DNA of 38,791 nt from contig CAYMKL010000063.1 of the NCBI GenBank assembly GCA_964390805.1, positions 1 to 38,791 of the forward strand, in the 5' to 3' direction. The stretch is from CAYMKL01 sp964390805 (lineage in GTDB: Bacteria > Chloroflexota > Anaerolineae > VGOG01). The number at the start of each line of letters is the position of its first letter. Within the stretch, counting starts at the first letter, position 1. The notes beneath the pieces were generated by a model that made no database searches, had not been told where the DNA came from, and worked only from the letters and a program-made list of their open reading frames with translations. A program made the translations under genes and the position numbers. This document shows, in pieces, positions 16,676-24,891 of the stretch.

Positions 16676-18067
16676 TTACTCCGAACGGGGAATCTCGACG
16701 AATACAGGCTTCTCTCCTACCTCAAACTCCACCATCCCCATCTGAACTGGGAGAACGCTCGATGCATCGCCATCTCGGTCGGTGAGAACGGCGTCGGCGG
16801 GGGAGGGAATCCCTATCGTCTGGGTTACGGTATTCGACCACAGGATGTAGAGCAAGCCCTGCGTGCCGACGAATTCATAAGCCTCGATCTCCTCAGGTAC
16901 ATCCCTGTAGCGACCGAAGGAATGCATCCCCTCCAGTTTGCTGGCCAGGTTCTGGAAGGTAGTGTAGCCGTAGATGGGCTCATGATCGGCGCTGATCAGC
17001 CACCGCTGCACTGCACCTTCCCATACCGTATGCTCCCTGGGATCAAACCAGAAGATGTTGTCCACCCCGGCTCCAAAGCCGCGGGTGAGCTCCCGCACGA
17101 TGAAATCGCGTTGAAGCTCCTCACTGCCGTTCAACTCCTCGTACCCGACATCGTTGATCCACATGCCCGTCTCCGTTACCCATATCTTCTTCCAGTAGAC
17201 CCCATTCCTGGACATGGTGTCATGGATCTCGTTCACCTTGTGGGCCATGGTCGGGAAATCTCCAGGATTGATGGGGTAGTGATGAAGGCTGACGCCATCG
17301 AAGAACGGGCCGGCCCCGTTTTGCAGTGCCTGGTCGAAGAAGTCCCTCTCAAAATGGTAAAAGTTGTCATAGGCCAGGCCACCGAAGAAAACCAAGGCGC
17401 CAGGGTCTAGCGACTTGATCTTGGGGTAGAACATGCCCAACTGCCGAGCATACTCAGCCGGGTCCAGTCCCCAACATCCGATGATTGGCCCATAGTGGTA
17501 GGGCTCTCTTCCATCTGGCTCGTTGATGAACTCCCAGGCATCCACCACGTCAGCATAGCGAGGCACAAGAATATCCAGGAAGTCCTCCAGAGCAAGCGTG
17601 TCCGTAATAGGGCCGCAGTTCAGCTCGGCCGCCCAGTCGGGGGCGCCGTAGATGACAACCATGGTGTCGAACTCCAATTCATCCAGGCGTTGGAACACGG
17701 GATCGTACTTGTCCCAGTGATACTCCCCAGGCGACGTCTCGATTTCAAGCCAGGGCACGAAGACCCGCATCCAATGCGCGCCCATTTCTTTGGCTACGGG
17801 GAAATCGTAGTCAATCACTTCGGGGACCGTCGCCCAGAGCCCAAAATCCACCCCCAGCTTGGCCCCCGGCGGCCCGTGCTTGTGAACCAGGGGAAGACAT
17901 ACGGTATAGGTAGTCGTTGCCGGCATGGCGGTATCCATCATACCACTACATTCACCGAACGTCTGGGCATCTGTCCTCATCCCCGTCATCGCTACGGCAA
18001 GAGCCACCGTGCAAAGCAGGAATAGCATTGCCAGGTACAGTTTGATGGAATGGTTTTGATTTTTCAT
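16676..18067 (-). CDS. Exported clan-A glycoside hydrolase (GH39-like)
   Basis: A 463-aa secreted enzyme with a (beta/alpha)8 barrel. After a signal peptide (~1-35), LGVDFGLWATVPEV starts the barrel. WEFINEPDG (~176-184) provides the Asn-Glu acid/base, and WVTETGMW (~294-301) provides the nucleophile. SLHHYPINPGD and an IFWFDPRE strand lie between and after them. The layout matches GH39 and related clan-A families that act on beta-linked plant or microbial glycans. A motif CLPLVHK (~57-63) follows the signal peptide, resembling the terminal YLPL signature but in the wrong place. AAGGAG supports ATG 18067. It follows the GH105 gene on the same strand. Confidence 0.82.
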   Translation of the reverse strand: MKNQNHSIKLYLAMLFLLCTVALAVAMTGMRTDAQTFGECSGMMDTAMPATTTYTVCLPLVHKHGPPGAKLGVDFGLWATVPEVIDYDFPVAKEMGAHWMRVFVPWLEIETSPGEYHWDKYDPVFQRLDELEFDTMVVIYGAPDWAAELNCGPITDTLALEDFLDILVPRYADVVDAWEFINEPDGREPYHYGPIIGCWGLDPAEYARQLGMFYPKIKSLDPGALVFFGGLAYDNFYHFERDFFDQALQNGAGPFFDGVSLHHYPINPGDFPTMAHKVNEIHDTMSRNGVYWKKIWVTETGMWINDVGYEELNGSEELQRDFIVRELTRGFGAGVDNIFWFDPREHTVWEGAVQRWLISADHEPIYGYTTFQNLASKLEGMHSFGRYRDVPEEIEAYEFVGTQGLLYILWSNTVTQTIGIPSPADAVLTDRDGDASSVLPVQMGMVEFEVGEKPVFVEIPRSE

Positions 18068-18206
18068 TTTTGATCTCCTTTATGAAAGTAGTCTCTCTCC
18101 GCGGTGTTGTTGGCCTGACCGTGCAGAAATATGACATCGAATTCCGAGGATTAACCGAATCTGGCGTTGTGAATTCGATGAATCCCCTGAATTCGTTGTC
18201 ATATCC

Positions 18207-21200
18207 TCATGGACTCTCAACCAACAAAGCCACTCCCTGACCATACAACTGCAGGGAGCCATAGGGCCTGGCATTGTACTCTTCCTCCGTCAGCATCGGC
18301 CAGGTCGGGGCGGATACGTTGGTCACGGTGCCATCGGCCAAAACCTGACGCCACACCCCCAACACCGCTGCCTGAGCAATGGGCAAGTAAACCTCCCTGT
18401 CCAACCAACCCTCTTGAACACCCCGCTTCAGTGCATAGCCGATCAACGCCGAACCAGAGGTTTCCAGGTAGAAATCGGGTCGGGTCAGCACGGTATGCCA
18501 CAACCCGCCGGCATCTTGCAGCGGCCTGAGAGCGGCCGCCTGCTTCTGCATGATGTCCAACACCGCTGAGCGCAGCGGATGCGTGGTGGTGATAGCCGAC
18601 AAGACCTCCGCGTCTGCCAGCAGCGCCCAGCCATTGCCGCGCCCCCAGTAAACCTGCCCAGCACCATGTCCTGAGCCTGCCGAAGGGGGGTCGTTCCCGC
18701 TCTCATCCCAGGCGTGATGATACAATCCGCTCCCTGGATCCTGCAAGTGCGCCGCGTGCTGGATCAGTTGCGAGATGGCCTCGTCAGCATAAACGTCACC
18801 GCCAAAGACTTGACTCATTTTGATCAAGAATGGAACGGCCCCCAGAAGCGTGTCCACCCATACCCTGTTGCTGTCGTGGGCCAGGGTGCCGTCGGCTGTG
18901 CGCGGGGCGGTGTTCATGAGGTAGTCGGCTACCTGCTCAGCGAAAGCCAGGTACTCTGGTTGCCCGCTGGTTTCGTAGGCCACTAATGCCGCGTAGCCCA
19001 GCAGCCCATCGTTGACGTGCTTCGCCTCGGTGATCTCCGTCTTGAGGGGGAGACAGGCATCCACCCATTGTTGCGCCCACTGGCGGTACTGGTCGTCCTG
19101 GGTCGCCTGCCAGGCGTGGATCCAGCCGTAGGCCAGCACCCCCGCTTCCCAGTCGCAGTGATCCCCCAGGTTGTCAGCGCCGCGTTGCCCAATCAACACT
19201 AGAGGACTGGCGAATGGGCGACTGTAGATGTCAAAGGTGTCGCCCACCTGACCCCCGGCGTATAGGATGAGTCGCCCATCCTTTGACAATCGCGGGGTGT
19301 CCATCTGCCAGCCTTCGCGTTGTCCCAAAGCCCTCAATCCCTCGCCCGCCAGATTGACCACGTAGGCGTTCCACTGGCCGGATCGGTCGGAGGCGAATAC
19401 CACCCCGCTGCCATCCGGGGTGATAGAAGGATAGCCATCAAAGGCAGGGTCGTCGGTCACCCGGCGTAGATTGGAGCCGTCGGCGTCCATCAAGTAGATC
19501 TCGCTGTTGCCATCCCGCTCGCTGCGGAAGGCGATAGCGCGTGTACCCGCCGTCCCGCCATTGGCCGACAGGGTCGGGAAGCGATCGGCGGCCGGGTCCG
19601 CGGTCAGGCGCGTCCATGTGCTGCTGCCGATGGCGGCGCTGTAGATGTCCCAGTTGCCATCAGCGCGATTGCTGCTGAACACCAGCCCCGTACCGTCGGG
19701 GGTGAAAGACGGATGAAGTTCATCTGTCCCGGGACCCTCCACAGCCACGCGAGGGTTGCTCCCATCGGCGTCCACCAGATAAATGTCCCAGTCGCCGGCC
19801 TGGTTGGTGGCAAAGGCGATTGTTGAGCCATGCGGTGAAAAGATCGGCGTGTCTTTGTCGGCCAGGGTCGGATTGAGATTGGCAGCGGGCCTACCTATGG
19901 CGGAGGTGCGATATAGATCTGGCTGACCATCCCGGTGGCTGACGAACACCACTGTTTTGCCGTCAGGTGAAAGGGCTGGCTGGACATCATCAGAGGGATG
20001 ATGCGTCAGACGATTGGAATCATAACCACTGAAAACTAATGGTAGAAATATCTGGTTTGTCGGGCCAAAGAGACCGAAAGAACCTGAGTGACAGAGGCCC
20101 GCGCTGAGGACGTTGTTTTCCAGGTCGCGCACGTACGACGACGGATGGCACGTTTCGGCCGCATCTTGCCACTCGTCGCCCGTCCACCGGCGCAGGGACA
20201 GCTCGCTCTCGTCGGAGACGAGATGCAGCCCATCATCACTGTAATGGATGGTCACGGCCAGGGGCACATCAAAGGTCAAGTTGGGCTGAGCGGTGCCTTG
20301 CTGATAGGCTGCCAGATCGAAAGCATGTCCAGCCAAGGCCAATCCAGTTCCCCCAGAAGCCACGGTGGGCTGCAAGACCAGCTCAGTCGGACGAGATACC
20401 ACTCCTGGCGGACAGTCCAAACGGACAGTGTAGCCTTGGGTATCGGTATAAGTCAGACTGGCAGGGAGACTGACTGTGTCGGGGCCCAGGGTCAGAGTGG
20501 TTGAGACAGGGCCGGACAGGATGATGAAGTCCTCATCAGTCCCGTCCGGTGGCAGAGTGACAGTCCGAGTCAGAGGATGAAACGTGTAGCCAGTCAGTGT
20601 GGGAGCAAGTGCATAAGTACCCATCGTGACACCAGTAAGGGTGTAGTGGCCGCTGGCGTCAGTGGTGGCCGTCATGCCGGCGTCAGCGGAAATGGTGACC
20701 CCGGAGAAGGGCACACTACTGACATCGGCGACTTGCCCGCTCATAGAGTAAAGTCTGACATCTTCTCTGATGCCCCAGGCATACATCTTGCCGGTGGGGA
20801 GTGGGTAGCGCCAATCTGTATACGGCCCTTCTATGAAAGTCATCTTTATGTGTGGATGGTGATTGGTAACAAAAGCGAAGGAGTAGATAGCGTCCTTTGT
20901 ATTGGACTTGATCATCGTTCTTGACCACTGGGGGTCGTTGGGGTTGTTGTTATAGCGCCACCTGGATAGCTTGATCAAACTCGAGTCGAATTTGGCTTGC
21001 TCGATGTACAGATCAAACGAGTTGTCGTCGTAAAACTCAACATCCAGAGGGCGCGTATCATAGGGATCATCCCAAAACAGGTGAATAGCAGGATCCCAAT
21101 CAGATCCATTCCAGACAACTTGATTGATGGTGAGCTTGCCATTGTTCTCTCTGGTGGTGTGAAATACATTGACCTGGCCATTGGCATCAATGCCAACCAC

Positions 21201-22322
21201 ACTGCACGTCTTATTGGAGAACTCTCGTTGGCCGGTACTGTGTATCTCTGTTCGATTGGCTGGATTCTCAAACTCACTTTGATTCACACATTGACCCAGG
21301 TCATTGCCGTTGGGCGCGTACACTCTTTCATCACCAAAATCGAAATAGACGTAGAACAGCTTGTCCTGATAGTCATTGTGATTCTTGTGGTTTTCAAACG
21401 TAATGTGCAGTCCTTCAGGATCGCTCTGATGGGAAATGCCTTTGATGTAAATCGTGTCCCACTCGTCGTCGTTGGTTAGATCGTCACAGCTCCCATCACT
21501 CTGGTTCTTGCCGCCAGGATCAATGGCCTTTCTTGGCATGCTCCAGGTGTCGCCATCGTCTGTTGATTTGAGGTAGTAAATCGGCTCGTAATAGTCAGGG
21601 GCGTCTTGCGTCGTCTGACGATAGAAGAGATAGATGGCGTCGCTTTGGGTCTTGAAAGCCATGACGTAGGTGGCCTTGTCCTGATCGTCTGTGTTGCTGA
21701 ATGGCCTCTCCTGCCAGTTTGCTGGGGATAGAATGCTGCCGTGATCAGTTTTCACAGTGGACTGGAAGTGTTGTATGGGATCCAGGTGGCCGCTATTGAA
21801 CACGTGGACGTAGTTCTGGCTATCTATGATGATTTGAGGATAGAAATGAGAATCGTGCCTGGGAGGCGAATCGGCCACCTTCATCGGCGTGGCCCAGGTG
21901 TTGCTTTTGTGATGGTAATAGGTGATGTACGGATCCGCCGTGCACGGAGTAGTGTCAGTTCCTCCCAGCGGCGAACAGCCTGGAAAGACGACGAAGGTTC
22001 TGTCTGACCGAGCGTCGTAGACGCCATGGGGTAGTTGAGACACCTGCCTGGCTATGATCTCCGCTATGCCTTCCACGAATGGATCAGCCCGTATCTTCTC
22101 AATAGGCCGGGGAGTGTGGGACAAATTGGCAATTTGTCCTACGTGTCTACCCCAGAATATTGAGAGGATACGATCAGCCCTTCTATCAGTGTACACGTTC
22201 CAATGATCGCCAGCCGCTGGTGTCTCTCCCTGAACCCCACCCACTGGCGACAGCGTCACCAGCGCCGCCGCCAGCAATCCCAGGGCCACGGCCACTGTGT
22301 GACGTAGTTGTATACGCTTCAC
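18207..22322 (-). CDS. Exported BNR / PD40-propeller / GH105 unsaturated glycuronyl hydrolase fusion
   Basis: A 1,371-aa multidomain protein. Signal peptide ~1-32. Residues ~40-520 form a BNR_4/sialidase-like propeller with an Asp-box (STDDGDTW). ~523-602 is a carboxypeptidase-regulatory-like beta-sandwich (GVTISADAGM...GHYTLTGVTMGTY). ~603-755 is an unnamed beta domain, followed by FLPLVF at ~758-763. ~771-1038 is a TolB-like PD40 propeller with repeated DIYLVDADGSN and LSPDGKTVVFVSHRDG blades. ~1041-1371 is a GH88/GH105 alpha-barrel: WVDTLLGAVPFL, YWGRGNGWALLA, GLWHTVL, ETSGSALIGYAL. GH105 enzymes remove 4,5-unsaturated uronic acids from lyase products. GTG 22322 has GGAGG upstream; ATG 22397 would overlap the -10 box. 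Confidence 0.83.
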   Translation of the reverse strand: MKRIQLRHTVAVALGLLAAALVTLSPVGGVQGETPAAGDHWNVYTDRRADRILSIFWGRHVGQIANLSHTPRPIEKIRADPFVEGIAEIIARQVSQLPHGVYDARSDRTFVVFPGCSPLGGTDTTPCTADPYITYYHHKSNTWATPMKVADSPPRHDSHFYPQIIIDSQNYVHVFNSGHLDPIQHFQSTVKTDHGSILSPANWQERPFSNTDDQDKATYVMAFKTQSDAIYLFYRQTTQDAPDYYEPIYYLKSTDDGDTWSMPRKAIDPGGKNQSDGSCDDLTNDDEWDTIYIKGISHQSDPEGLHITFENHKNHNDYQDKLFYVYFDFGDERVYAPNGNDLGQCVNQSEFENPANRTEIHSTGQREFSNKTCSVVGIDANGQVNVFHTTRENNGKLTINQVVWNGSDWDPAIHLFWDDPYDTRPLDVEFYDDNSFDLYIEQAKFDSSLIKLSRWRYNNNPNDPQWSRTMIKSNTKDAIYSFAFVTNHHPHIKMTFIEGPYTDWRYPLPTGKMYAWGIREDVRLYSMSGQVADVSSVPFSGVTISADAGMTATTDASGHYTLTGVTMGTYALAPTLTGYTFHPLTRTVTLPPDGTDEDFIILSGPVSTTLTLGPDTVSLPASLTYTDTQGYTVRLDCPPGVVSRPTELVLQPTVASGGTGLALAGHAFDLAAYQQGTAQPNLTFDVPLAVTIHYSDDGLHLVSDESELSLRRWTGDEWQDAAETCHPSSYVRDLENNVLSAGLCHSGSFGLFGPTNQIFLPLVFSGYDSNRLTHHPSDDVQPALSPDGKTVVFVSHRDGQPDLYRTSAIGRPAANLNPTLADKDTPIFSPHGSTIAFATNQAGDWDIYLVDADGSNPRVAVEGPGTDELHPSFTPDGTGLVFSSNRADGNWDIYSAAIGSSTWTRLTADPAADRFPTLSANGGTAGTRAIAFRSERDGNSEIYLMDADGSNLRRVTDDPAFDGYPSITPDGSGVVFASDRSGQWNAYVVNLAGEGLRALGQREGWQMDTPRLSKDGRLILYAGGQVGDTFDIYSRPFASPLVLIGQRGADNLGDHCDWEAGVLAYGWIHAWQATQDDQYRQWAQQWVDACLPLKTEITEAKHVNDGLLGYAALVAYETSGQPEYLAFAEQVADYLMNTAPRTADGTLAHDSNRVWVDTLLGAVPFLIKMSQVFGGDVYADEAISQLIQHAAHLQDPGSGLYHHAWDESGNDPPSAGSGHGAGQVYWGRGNGWALLADAEVLSAITTTHPLRSAVLDIMQKQAAALRPLQDAGGLWHTVLTRPDFYLETSGSALIGYALKRGVQEGWLDREVYLPIAQAAVLGVWRQVLADGTVTNVSAPTWPMLTEEEYNARPYGSLQLYGQGVALLVESP
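18667..18687. repeat. TGTCCTGAGCCTGCCGAAGG repeat inside the GH105 coding region
   Basis: A copy of the common TGTCCTGAGC-x-x-GCCGAAGG word occurs in frame, encoding part of the loop DPPSAGSGHGAG between the conserved HAWDE and YWGRGNGW segments. Related copies lie in intergenic DNA at 23594-23632 and, as TTGAGCTTGTCGAA, at the right edge. Confidence 0.6.
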
Positions 22323-22397
22323 TTTGCACCTCCAGAGCAGGATGGGCGGAATTAACGAATTCACTCCGTGCCAGGCATACTCTCTACTTACATCCAT

Positions 22398-22403
22398 ATT
22401 CTA
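22398..22403 (-). promoter_or_regulatory. Likely -10 box of the GH105 fusion gene
   Basis: TAGAAT on the minus strand lies ~70 bases before GTG 22322. The -35 region at 17-base spacing (GTGCAG) is weak. The position argues against initiation at ATG 22397. Confidence 0.4.
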
Positions 22404-22552
22404 CCACAGAATGATTACGCCTGCACCTACGAATGTTACGAGTCTGTAACGATTTTGTCCCCGTTTCTTCACACAGCGACCTTCACAACCACGAGACAAA
22501 CGACGGCCTCAGGTACACAGGGGCTTGGCCTGGGCTGCACCAAAAGAACAAA

Positions 22553-22584
22553 GGCCACGAAAGCATTTCGCGCCTTTCGTGGCC
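22553..22584 (-). terminator. GGCCACGAAAG hairpin, terminator-like, copy 1
   Basis: GGCCACGAAAG and CTTTCGTGGCC form a perfect 11-bp stem with a 10-base loop. On the minus strand it is followed by TTTGTTCTTTTGG and lies ~60 bases after the decayed toxin gene. The identical stem recurs at 23552-23583. The rest of 22404-22646 shows no gene. Confidence 0.6.
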
Positions 22585-22646
22585 TTTCGCTTGTCCTGAG
22601 CGTGTCGTAGGGCGTGATTCGCGATTCAAGTTATCCTCTACCGTCC

Positions 22647-22795
22647 TTATACCCACCCTTTGGCGATGACAATTTCAGCCAACACGTCTTCAAGAGTCGG
22701 AGCAGGGGCCTCTATGACCTGCCCAGGTGTGTGTTTGTGCTCAAGGGAGTGCAGAGGCGGACGGTTTTGACCTGGTCAAAGTAGGCTTGAATCAC
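22647..22795 (-). pseudogene. Decayed toxin gene (DUF6516-like) with internal deletion
   Basis: GTG 22795 overlaps the antitoxin-like gene by 20 bases and starts IQAYFDQVKTV, the N-terminal style of DUF6516 partners. After about 12 codons the frame is lost. In the neighbouring frame the end of such a protein can be read: EHKHTPGQVIEAPAP, then TLEDVLAEIVIAKGWV, stopping at 22647. A full partner would be roughly 100 aa; about half the gene is missing. The family assignment rests on the HKH motif and the context of a small upstream gene with overlapping stop, so it is an inference. Confidence 0.5.
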
Positions 22796-23084
22796 CGTAG
22801 TTGATCTCCTGGAGCTGTCGCAACTTTTCCTGGAGCCTTTGCATCAGCTTGTACTCTCCTGCCCAGCGGACGTACTCATCGTCGCCGCCTTTCAGGTCCT
22901 CGGCTGCCATTTCGGAAATGAAATGCTCCGAGGTGACGCCATATTCCTGTTCAAAAGGAGCCAATCGCTCCCTGGCTAGTTTCAGGGCGAGCCTAAGTCT
23001 GGTTACCTCGCCCTTGATAGCAGATTGAACTAAGTACAGTACTTCGCTTGTCTTTTGAGTAGGTTCAATATAGATGGTGCTCAT
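22776..23084 (-). CDS. Small antitoxin-like protein, partner of a decayed toxin
   Basis: The 102-aa, largely helical protein has the pattern FEQEYGVTSEHFISEM...DEYVRWAGEYKLMQRLQEKL in its C-terminal half, shared in outline with the neighbouring 23065-23370 and with 36285-36614 (E-x-x-YG-x-(S/T)-x-E-x-F...W...). These small proteins typically precede a toxin-like gene. GAGGAGA precedes ATG 23084. The toxin gene that should follow is reduced to a remnant, so this antitoxin is probably an orphan. Its start overlaps the end of the upstream small gene by 20 bases. Confidence 0.6.
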   Translation of the reverse strand: MSTIYIEPTQKTSEVLYLVQSAIKGEVTRLRLALKLARERLAPFEQEYGVTSEHFISEMAAEDLKGGDDEYVRWAGEYKLMQRLQEKLRQLQEINYGDSSLL

Positions 23085-23370
23085 AATTCCGTCTCCTCTC
23101 TACTTCGCAATCAACCAGTGAGTTGCCTCTCCTTGATAGTGGCAGTTCCTTCTTCATTAGAATCCATCCACTCTTTTGTCCCTGCAAGATGCCAAGGCGG
23201 TTTCGGAGCTTGGTGGTCATCTTATACAAGACATTCCACTCCATGAAATCGGCCTCATCACCTATCTGCCCGGCCTGGAACTTTTCATAGAATTCCTCTG
23301 AGCTGATTCGGTACTTCCTTTCCAGCTCTACCAAGTCTTGTTGCAAAACCTGCAAAAAGGTCGCTTCCAT
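23065..23370 (-). CDS. Second small antitoxin-like protein
   Basis: The 101-aa product carries LERKYRISSEEFYEKFQAGQ, then EADFMEWNVLYKMTTKLRNRL, the same E-x-x-Y-x-(I/V)-(S/T)-x-E-x-F...W pattern as its neighbours. After LGILQG the sequence becomes basic and low in pattern, which may be run-on after loss of the native stop. ATG 23370 is chosen for AAAGGAGA upstream and because a perfect-spacing promoter (23414-23442) would overlap an earlier ATG at 23412. It probably heads a two-gene transcript with 22776-23084. Confidence 0.6.
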   Translation of the reverse strand: MEATFLQVLQQDLVELERKYRISSEEFYEKFQAGQIGDEADFMEWNVLYKMTTKLRNRLGILQGQKSGWILMKKELPLSRRGNSLVDCEVERRRNYEHHLY

Positions 23371-23413
23371 TGACGGGTCTCCTTTCGCCAAACAACCTAG
23401 CTTTCCAATCATG

Positions 23414-23442
23414 ATTATACCCCATATCTCTTCTCAGTGCAA
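23414..23442 (-). promoter_or_regulatory. Sigma-70-type promoter of the small antitoxin-like operon
   Basis: TTGCAC (23437-23442) and TATAAT (23414-23419) on the minus strand, 17-base spacer. The expected start near 23407 gives a short leader before ATG 23370. Confidence 0.7.
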
Positions 23443-23551
23443 GGCTACGAAAACGGAGACCTCACCTTGCAAGACATGTGCCGGCAGCTCCTTGCCGTGG
23501 TCACTGAGCCTTTTGGGATAGCCGGATCGCGCAGGGCGCAGAAGAAACGAA

Positions 23552-23583
23552 GGCCACGAAAGCGTTTCGCACCTTTCGTGGCC
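23552..23583 (-). terminator. GGCCACGAAAG hairpin, terminator-like, copy 2
   Basis: The same perfect 11-bp stem as at 22553-22584, ~80 bases downstream of the dockerin gene on the minus strand, followed by TTCGTTTCTTC. The flank 23594-23632 carries two TGTCCTGAGC words and GCCGAAGGGTCGAAGGACG, so terminator and dispersed repeat travel together. Confidence 0.6.
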
Positions 23584-23661
23584 TTTCGCTTGTCCTGAGC
23601 GTGCCTGTCCTGAGCGTAGCCGAAGGGTCGAAGGACGTGATCCGCGATCCAAACTGCCCTC

Positions 23662-24708
23662 TCACGGACAAGTCTCCCCCCAGTGCTTCACCACCAGCAT
23701 GATGTCCACGACGTCAATGTCGTCGTCCTTGTCAAGGTCGTAGTCCTCGTTGTAGCACCCATCCCCCAACCGGCAGCGCCAGCAGCCAGCCACCTCCATG
23801 ACGTCATCCACATTCACTTCACCATCGTTGTCAACGTCACCGAAGAGGACGCAAGGCGTGTTCGTGGGCGTCAGCGTGATGGTGGGCGTCTCGGTGAGCG
23901 TTGGGGTGATGGTGGGCGTGTCAGTGGGCGTTGGAGTGATGGTAGGTGTGTCGGTGGGCGTCGGGGTGATGGTGGGCGTGTCGGTAGGCGTTGGAGTGAT
24001 GGTAGGTGTGTCAGTGGGTGTTGGGGTGATGGTAGGTGTGTCGGTGGGCGTTGGAGTGATGGTAGGTGTGTCGGTNNNNNNNNNNNNNNNNNNNNNNNNN
24101 NNNNNNNNNNNNNNNNNNNNNNNNNNNNNNNNNNNNNNNNNNNNNNNNNNNNNNNNNNNNNNNNNNNNNNNNNNNGTGTCGGTGGGCGTTGGAGTGATGG
24201 TAGGTGTGTCGGTGGGCGTCGGGGTGATGGTAGGCGTGTCGGTAGGCGTTGGGGTGATGGTCGGCGTTGGCGTAGTTGAGGCCGGGCTAAGGTCTACCTG
24301 ATGCAGGTCGCGGTCGTTGCTCCACGCCAGCTCCGGGCTGGGCGTTGCCTCCGCGTCGTTGACGTAGAAGGCAATCACTTCCCCCGACCGCATCCCCGGC
24401 ACCGGTGGGCTCACCGAGATGTCTTCACCGTAGACGTACATCGCTCCGTAGTTACCTGCTTCGCTCACCACGAAACAGCCAACTACGTCGCCCTTGGGGC
24501 TGCGCGCCTCGACTACGGCGCCGACGGGAGCATCGGCGTCGTCCAGCGTCACTGTGCCATAGACGATGGTGAAGAGGGGGGTGTTGGGCACTGGAGGGCA
24601 GACACCTGCTACAACCGAACGCGAACCCCCGATGCGTATCAGACCAGCGGCAATGCCGATGACGAGTGCCAAGGTCAGAGAGAACCAAAGAAAACGATGT
24701 CTGTTCAT
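23662..24708 (-). CDS. Exported protein: ~105-aa surface module, PT-rich linker, dockerin-like C-terminus (interrupted by a scaffold gap)
   Basis: A signal peptide (~1-35) is followed by a ~105-aa module (from CPPVPNTPLFTIVYG to DLHQVDL) that also occurs twice in the giant protein at 24892. Next is a long linker of 10-residue TDTPTITPTP units (30-bp DNA repeat), partly lost in 100 N. The last ~65 residues form a type I dockerin-like pair of calcium loops: DVDNDGEVNVDDV and DLDKDDDIDVVDI. Dockerins attach enzymes or surface proteins to cohesins; no cohesin is recognised here. ATG 24708 follows a GGGTGG run. The true length of the linker is unknown because of the gap. Confidence 0.8.
   Translation of the reverse strand: MNRHRFLWFSLTLALVIGIAAGLIRIGGSRSVVAGVCPPVPNTPLFTIVYGTVTLDDADAPVGAVVEARSPKGDVVGCFVVSEAGNYGAMYVYGEDISVSPPVPGMRSGEVIAFYVNDAEATPSPELAWSNDRDLHQVDLSPASTTPTPTITPTPTDTPTITPTPTDTPTITPTPTDXXXXXXXXXXXXXXXXXXXXXXXXXXXXXXXXXXTDTPTITPTPTDTPTITPTPTDTPTITPTPTDTPTITPTPTDTPTITPTPTDTPTITPTLTETPTITLTPTNTPCVLFGDVDNDGEVNVDDVMEVAGCWRCRLGDGCYNEDYDLDKDDDIDVVDIMLVVKHWGETCP
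24076..24175. other. Scaffold gap (100 N) inside a 30-bp tandem repeat
   Basis: A run of exactly 100 undetermined bases interrupts the PT-linker repeat. The round number suggests a placeholder of unknown true length. The repeat on both sides is the likely cause of the assembly break. Confidence 0.95.
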
Positions 24709-24745
24709 AGTTGCCACCCCGCCCGTGGCTAAAGCCGCCGGGCTC

Positions 24746-24773
24746 AGCATACAAAGGCCTATCGGCCTGTCAA
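24746..24773 (-). promoter_or_regulatory. Promoter of the dockerin gene, partly inside a dispersed repeat
   Basis: TTGACA (24768-24773) and TATGCT (24746-24751) on the minus strand, 16-base spacer, give a start near 24740 and a ~30-base leader. The -35 box lies within the repeat 24756-24840. The matching position of the other copy (9466-9551) has TGGACA instead. Confidence 0.5.
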
Positions 24774-24840
24774 ACCCAGCCCCAACGGGGCTTCGTAGAC
24801 TGAGCCAGGGGCTTGAGCGCAGCGGAGCCCCTGGCGAACG
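24756..24840. repeat. Two-hairpin dispersed repeat, copy B
   Basis: Copy of the element at 9466-9551 with about five differences. It lies between the dockerin gene and the giant gene, ~50 bases beyond the latter's stop, and its hairpins could also act as a transcript end for the giant gene. Confidence 0.85.
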
Positions 24841-24891
24841 CTTGAGAAGTCAAGGTATGTTTTGTGAAAGGGCACTGACAGAAGAGGGCCA

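Noticed and set aside
22320..22397. ATG 22397 as the start of the GH105 fusion
   Set aside because: A likely -10 box overlaps it, and GTG 22322 has GGAGG and opens directly onto the signal peptide.
23930..24260. 30-bp repeats resembling a CRISPR array
   Set aside because: Units are directly adjacent without spacers and encode a PT-rich linker in frame.
23798..24301. Long open frames on the plus strand across the PT-linker repeat
   Set aside because: The 30-bp repeat is open in several frames; signal peptide, shared module and dockerin are all on the minus strand.
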